DNA from: Entoloma clypeatum
Lineage: Eukaryota > Basidiomycota > Agaricomycetes > Agaricales > Entolomataceae
Assembly: GCA_963565915.1 (NCBI GenBank)
Contig: OY751488.1
Coordinates: 2,108,001-2,172,000, forward strand
Reading direction: 5' to 3'
DNA length: 64,000 nt
Part shown: piece after piece, positions 63,612 through 64,000 of the stretch
How the letters are laid out: the number at the start of each line of letters is the position of its first letter
Position numbering within the stretch: the stretch's first letter is position 1
Notes under the pieces: generated by a model
The model's database searches: none
Seen by the model: only the letters and a program-made list of their open reading frames with translations
Told to the model about the DNA's origin: nothing
Translations under genes and position numbers: made by a program

Positions 63612-64000
63612 ATGAATCATGATGCCGCGGCCTCGAGACTCGAAGACCCTGCATTTCGATCCGAAGATATCAGAAGGCCGATGGACTTTTTGCACGAGTA
63701 CGAAAGCTTGTCCGACGCATGCCATATGTCCAACGTCGAAAAAGTCGAGTGGCTCGTGCACTACACGAACGCCAGGACGCCTGAGGTCTGGAAAACTTTC
63801 GACGGTTATCGTGTAATGAGGATCTGGGTGCAAACGTCAGCCAGCCGGTTGTCTCGGCGAAAGCATGGCTATGTACCCACATTGTTAACCTTCTGTTTGC
63901 TTGATGATCATGTCTTCTACTCTTGTTCCTCAAAACAGGTTGATGCCTATATCCTCAACAGCCGACGAAAAGGTGGCCGCAAAATAGAGGAAAGTGACCT
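63612..64000 (+). CDS. Open frame running off the window, possibly gag-like
   Basis: From ATG 63612 (MNHDAAASRLEDPAFRSEDI) the frame stays open to the window end. The segment MDFLHEYESLSDACHMSNVE, VEWLVHYTNARTPEVWKTFD resembles the capsid start of some Agaricomycete retroelement gag proteins, where a helical region ends near a conserved Trp. The later part is less typical, and an intron may lie between about 63808 and 63938. Tentative. Confidence 0.35.
   Translation, partial: MNHDAAASRLEDPAFRSEDIRRPMDFLHEYESLSDACHMSNVEKVEWLVHYTNARTPEVWKTFDGYRVMRIWVQTSASRLSRRKHGYVPTLLTFCLLDDHVFYSCSSKQVDAYILNSRRKGGRKIEESD

Noticed and set aside
63238..63833. Minus-strand open frames at the right end
   Set aside because: GC-rich overlapping frames without motifs. 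The plus-strand frame from 63612 fits better.

Overview
The window reads as repeat-dense genomic DNA of a basidiomycete fungus, most likely an Agaricomycete. The evidence is: many short introns of 48-64 nt with GT...AG ends; a Plavaka-like transposase and a DUF6698-type gene, both families I know mainly from mushroom-forming fungi; several Ty3/gypsy chromoviruses; and pyrimidine-rich tracts just before start codons. I cannot name the genus. Only one ordinary cellular gene looks intact, a major facilitator transporter with ten exons at 60391-62893. Almost everything from 1 to 59853 is transposable-element DNA, much of it nested.

Layout. Positions 1-15296 hold a Plavaka-like transposase gene split at codon level by Ty3/gypsy element A1 (753-14434, minus strand, target duplication AACAC). 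A1 is itself split by Ty3/gypsy element B1 (3846-10449, plus strand, duplication GACGG). Positions 15450-21473 are a young Ty3/gypsy element C (minus strand, duplication GAATC, LTRs about 99% identical). Positions 21474-26435 hold degenerate gene remnants, including a DUF6698-type pseudogene cut by a solo LTR. Positions 26451-32888 are a near full-length LINE (minus strand) with a 15-bp target duplication. Positions 33134-59853 are a second nest. It contains a 3' fragment of family B (B2), a second family A copy (A2), a full B copy (B3) inserted in A2, and four further insertions inside B3: two solo LTRs, a hAT-like foldback element and a 1060-bp TIR element. A 553-bp miniature LTR element whose LTRs carry a tRNA-like gene sits inside the foldback element. 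A Tc1-like element sits in the A2 LTR, followed by B4 and B5. The right end holds the transporter and an open reading frame that runs off the window.

How the parts work. Families A, B and C are chromodomain Ty3/gypsy elements with three shared features. A candidate -1 slippery heptamer lies at the end of gag. A putative primer-binding site lies 2 nt inside the 5' LTR and is complementary to the predicted first 10-11 nt of the transcript, as in Tf1/sushi self-priming. Each also has a purine tract before the 3' LTR. Two families carry extra genes downstream of integrase. Family A has an antisense, spliced gene with a complete Zn2Cys6 cysteine pattern. Family B has a sense ORF of about 120 codons kept in four copies. 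Most nonsense codons across unrelated elements are TGA where CGA is expected, which points to CpG-directed C-to-T decay.
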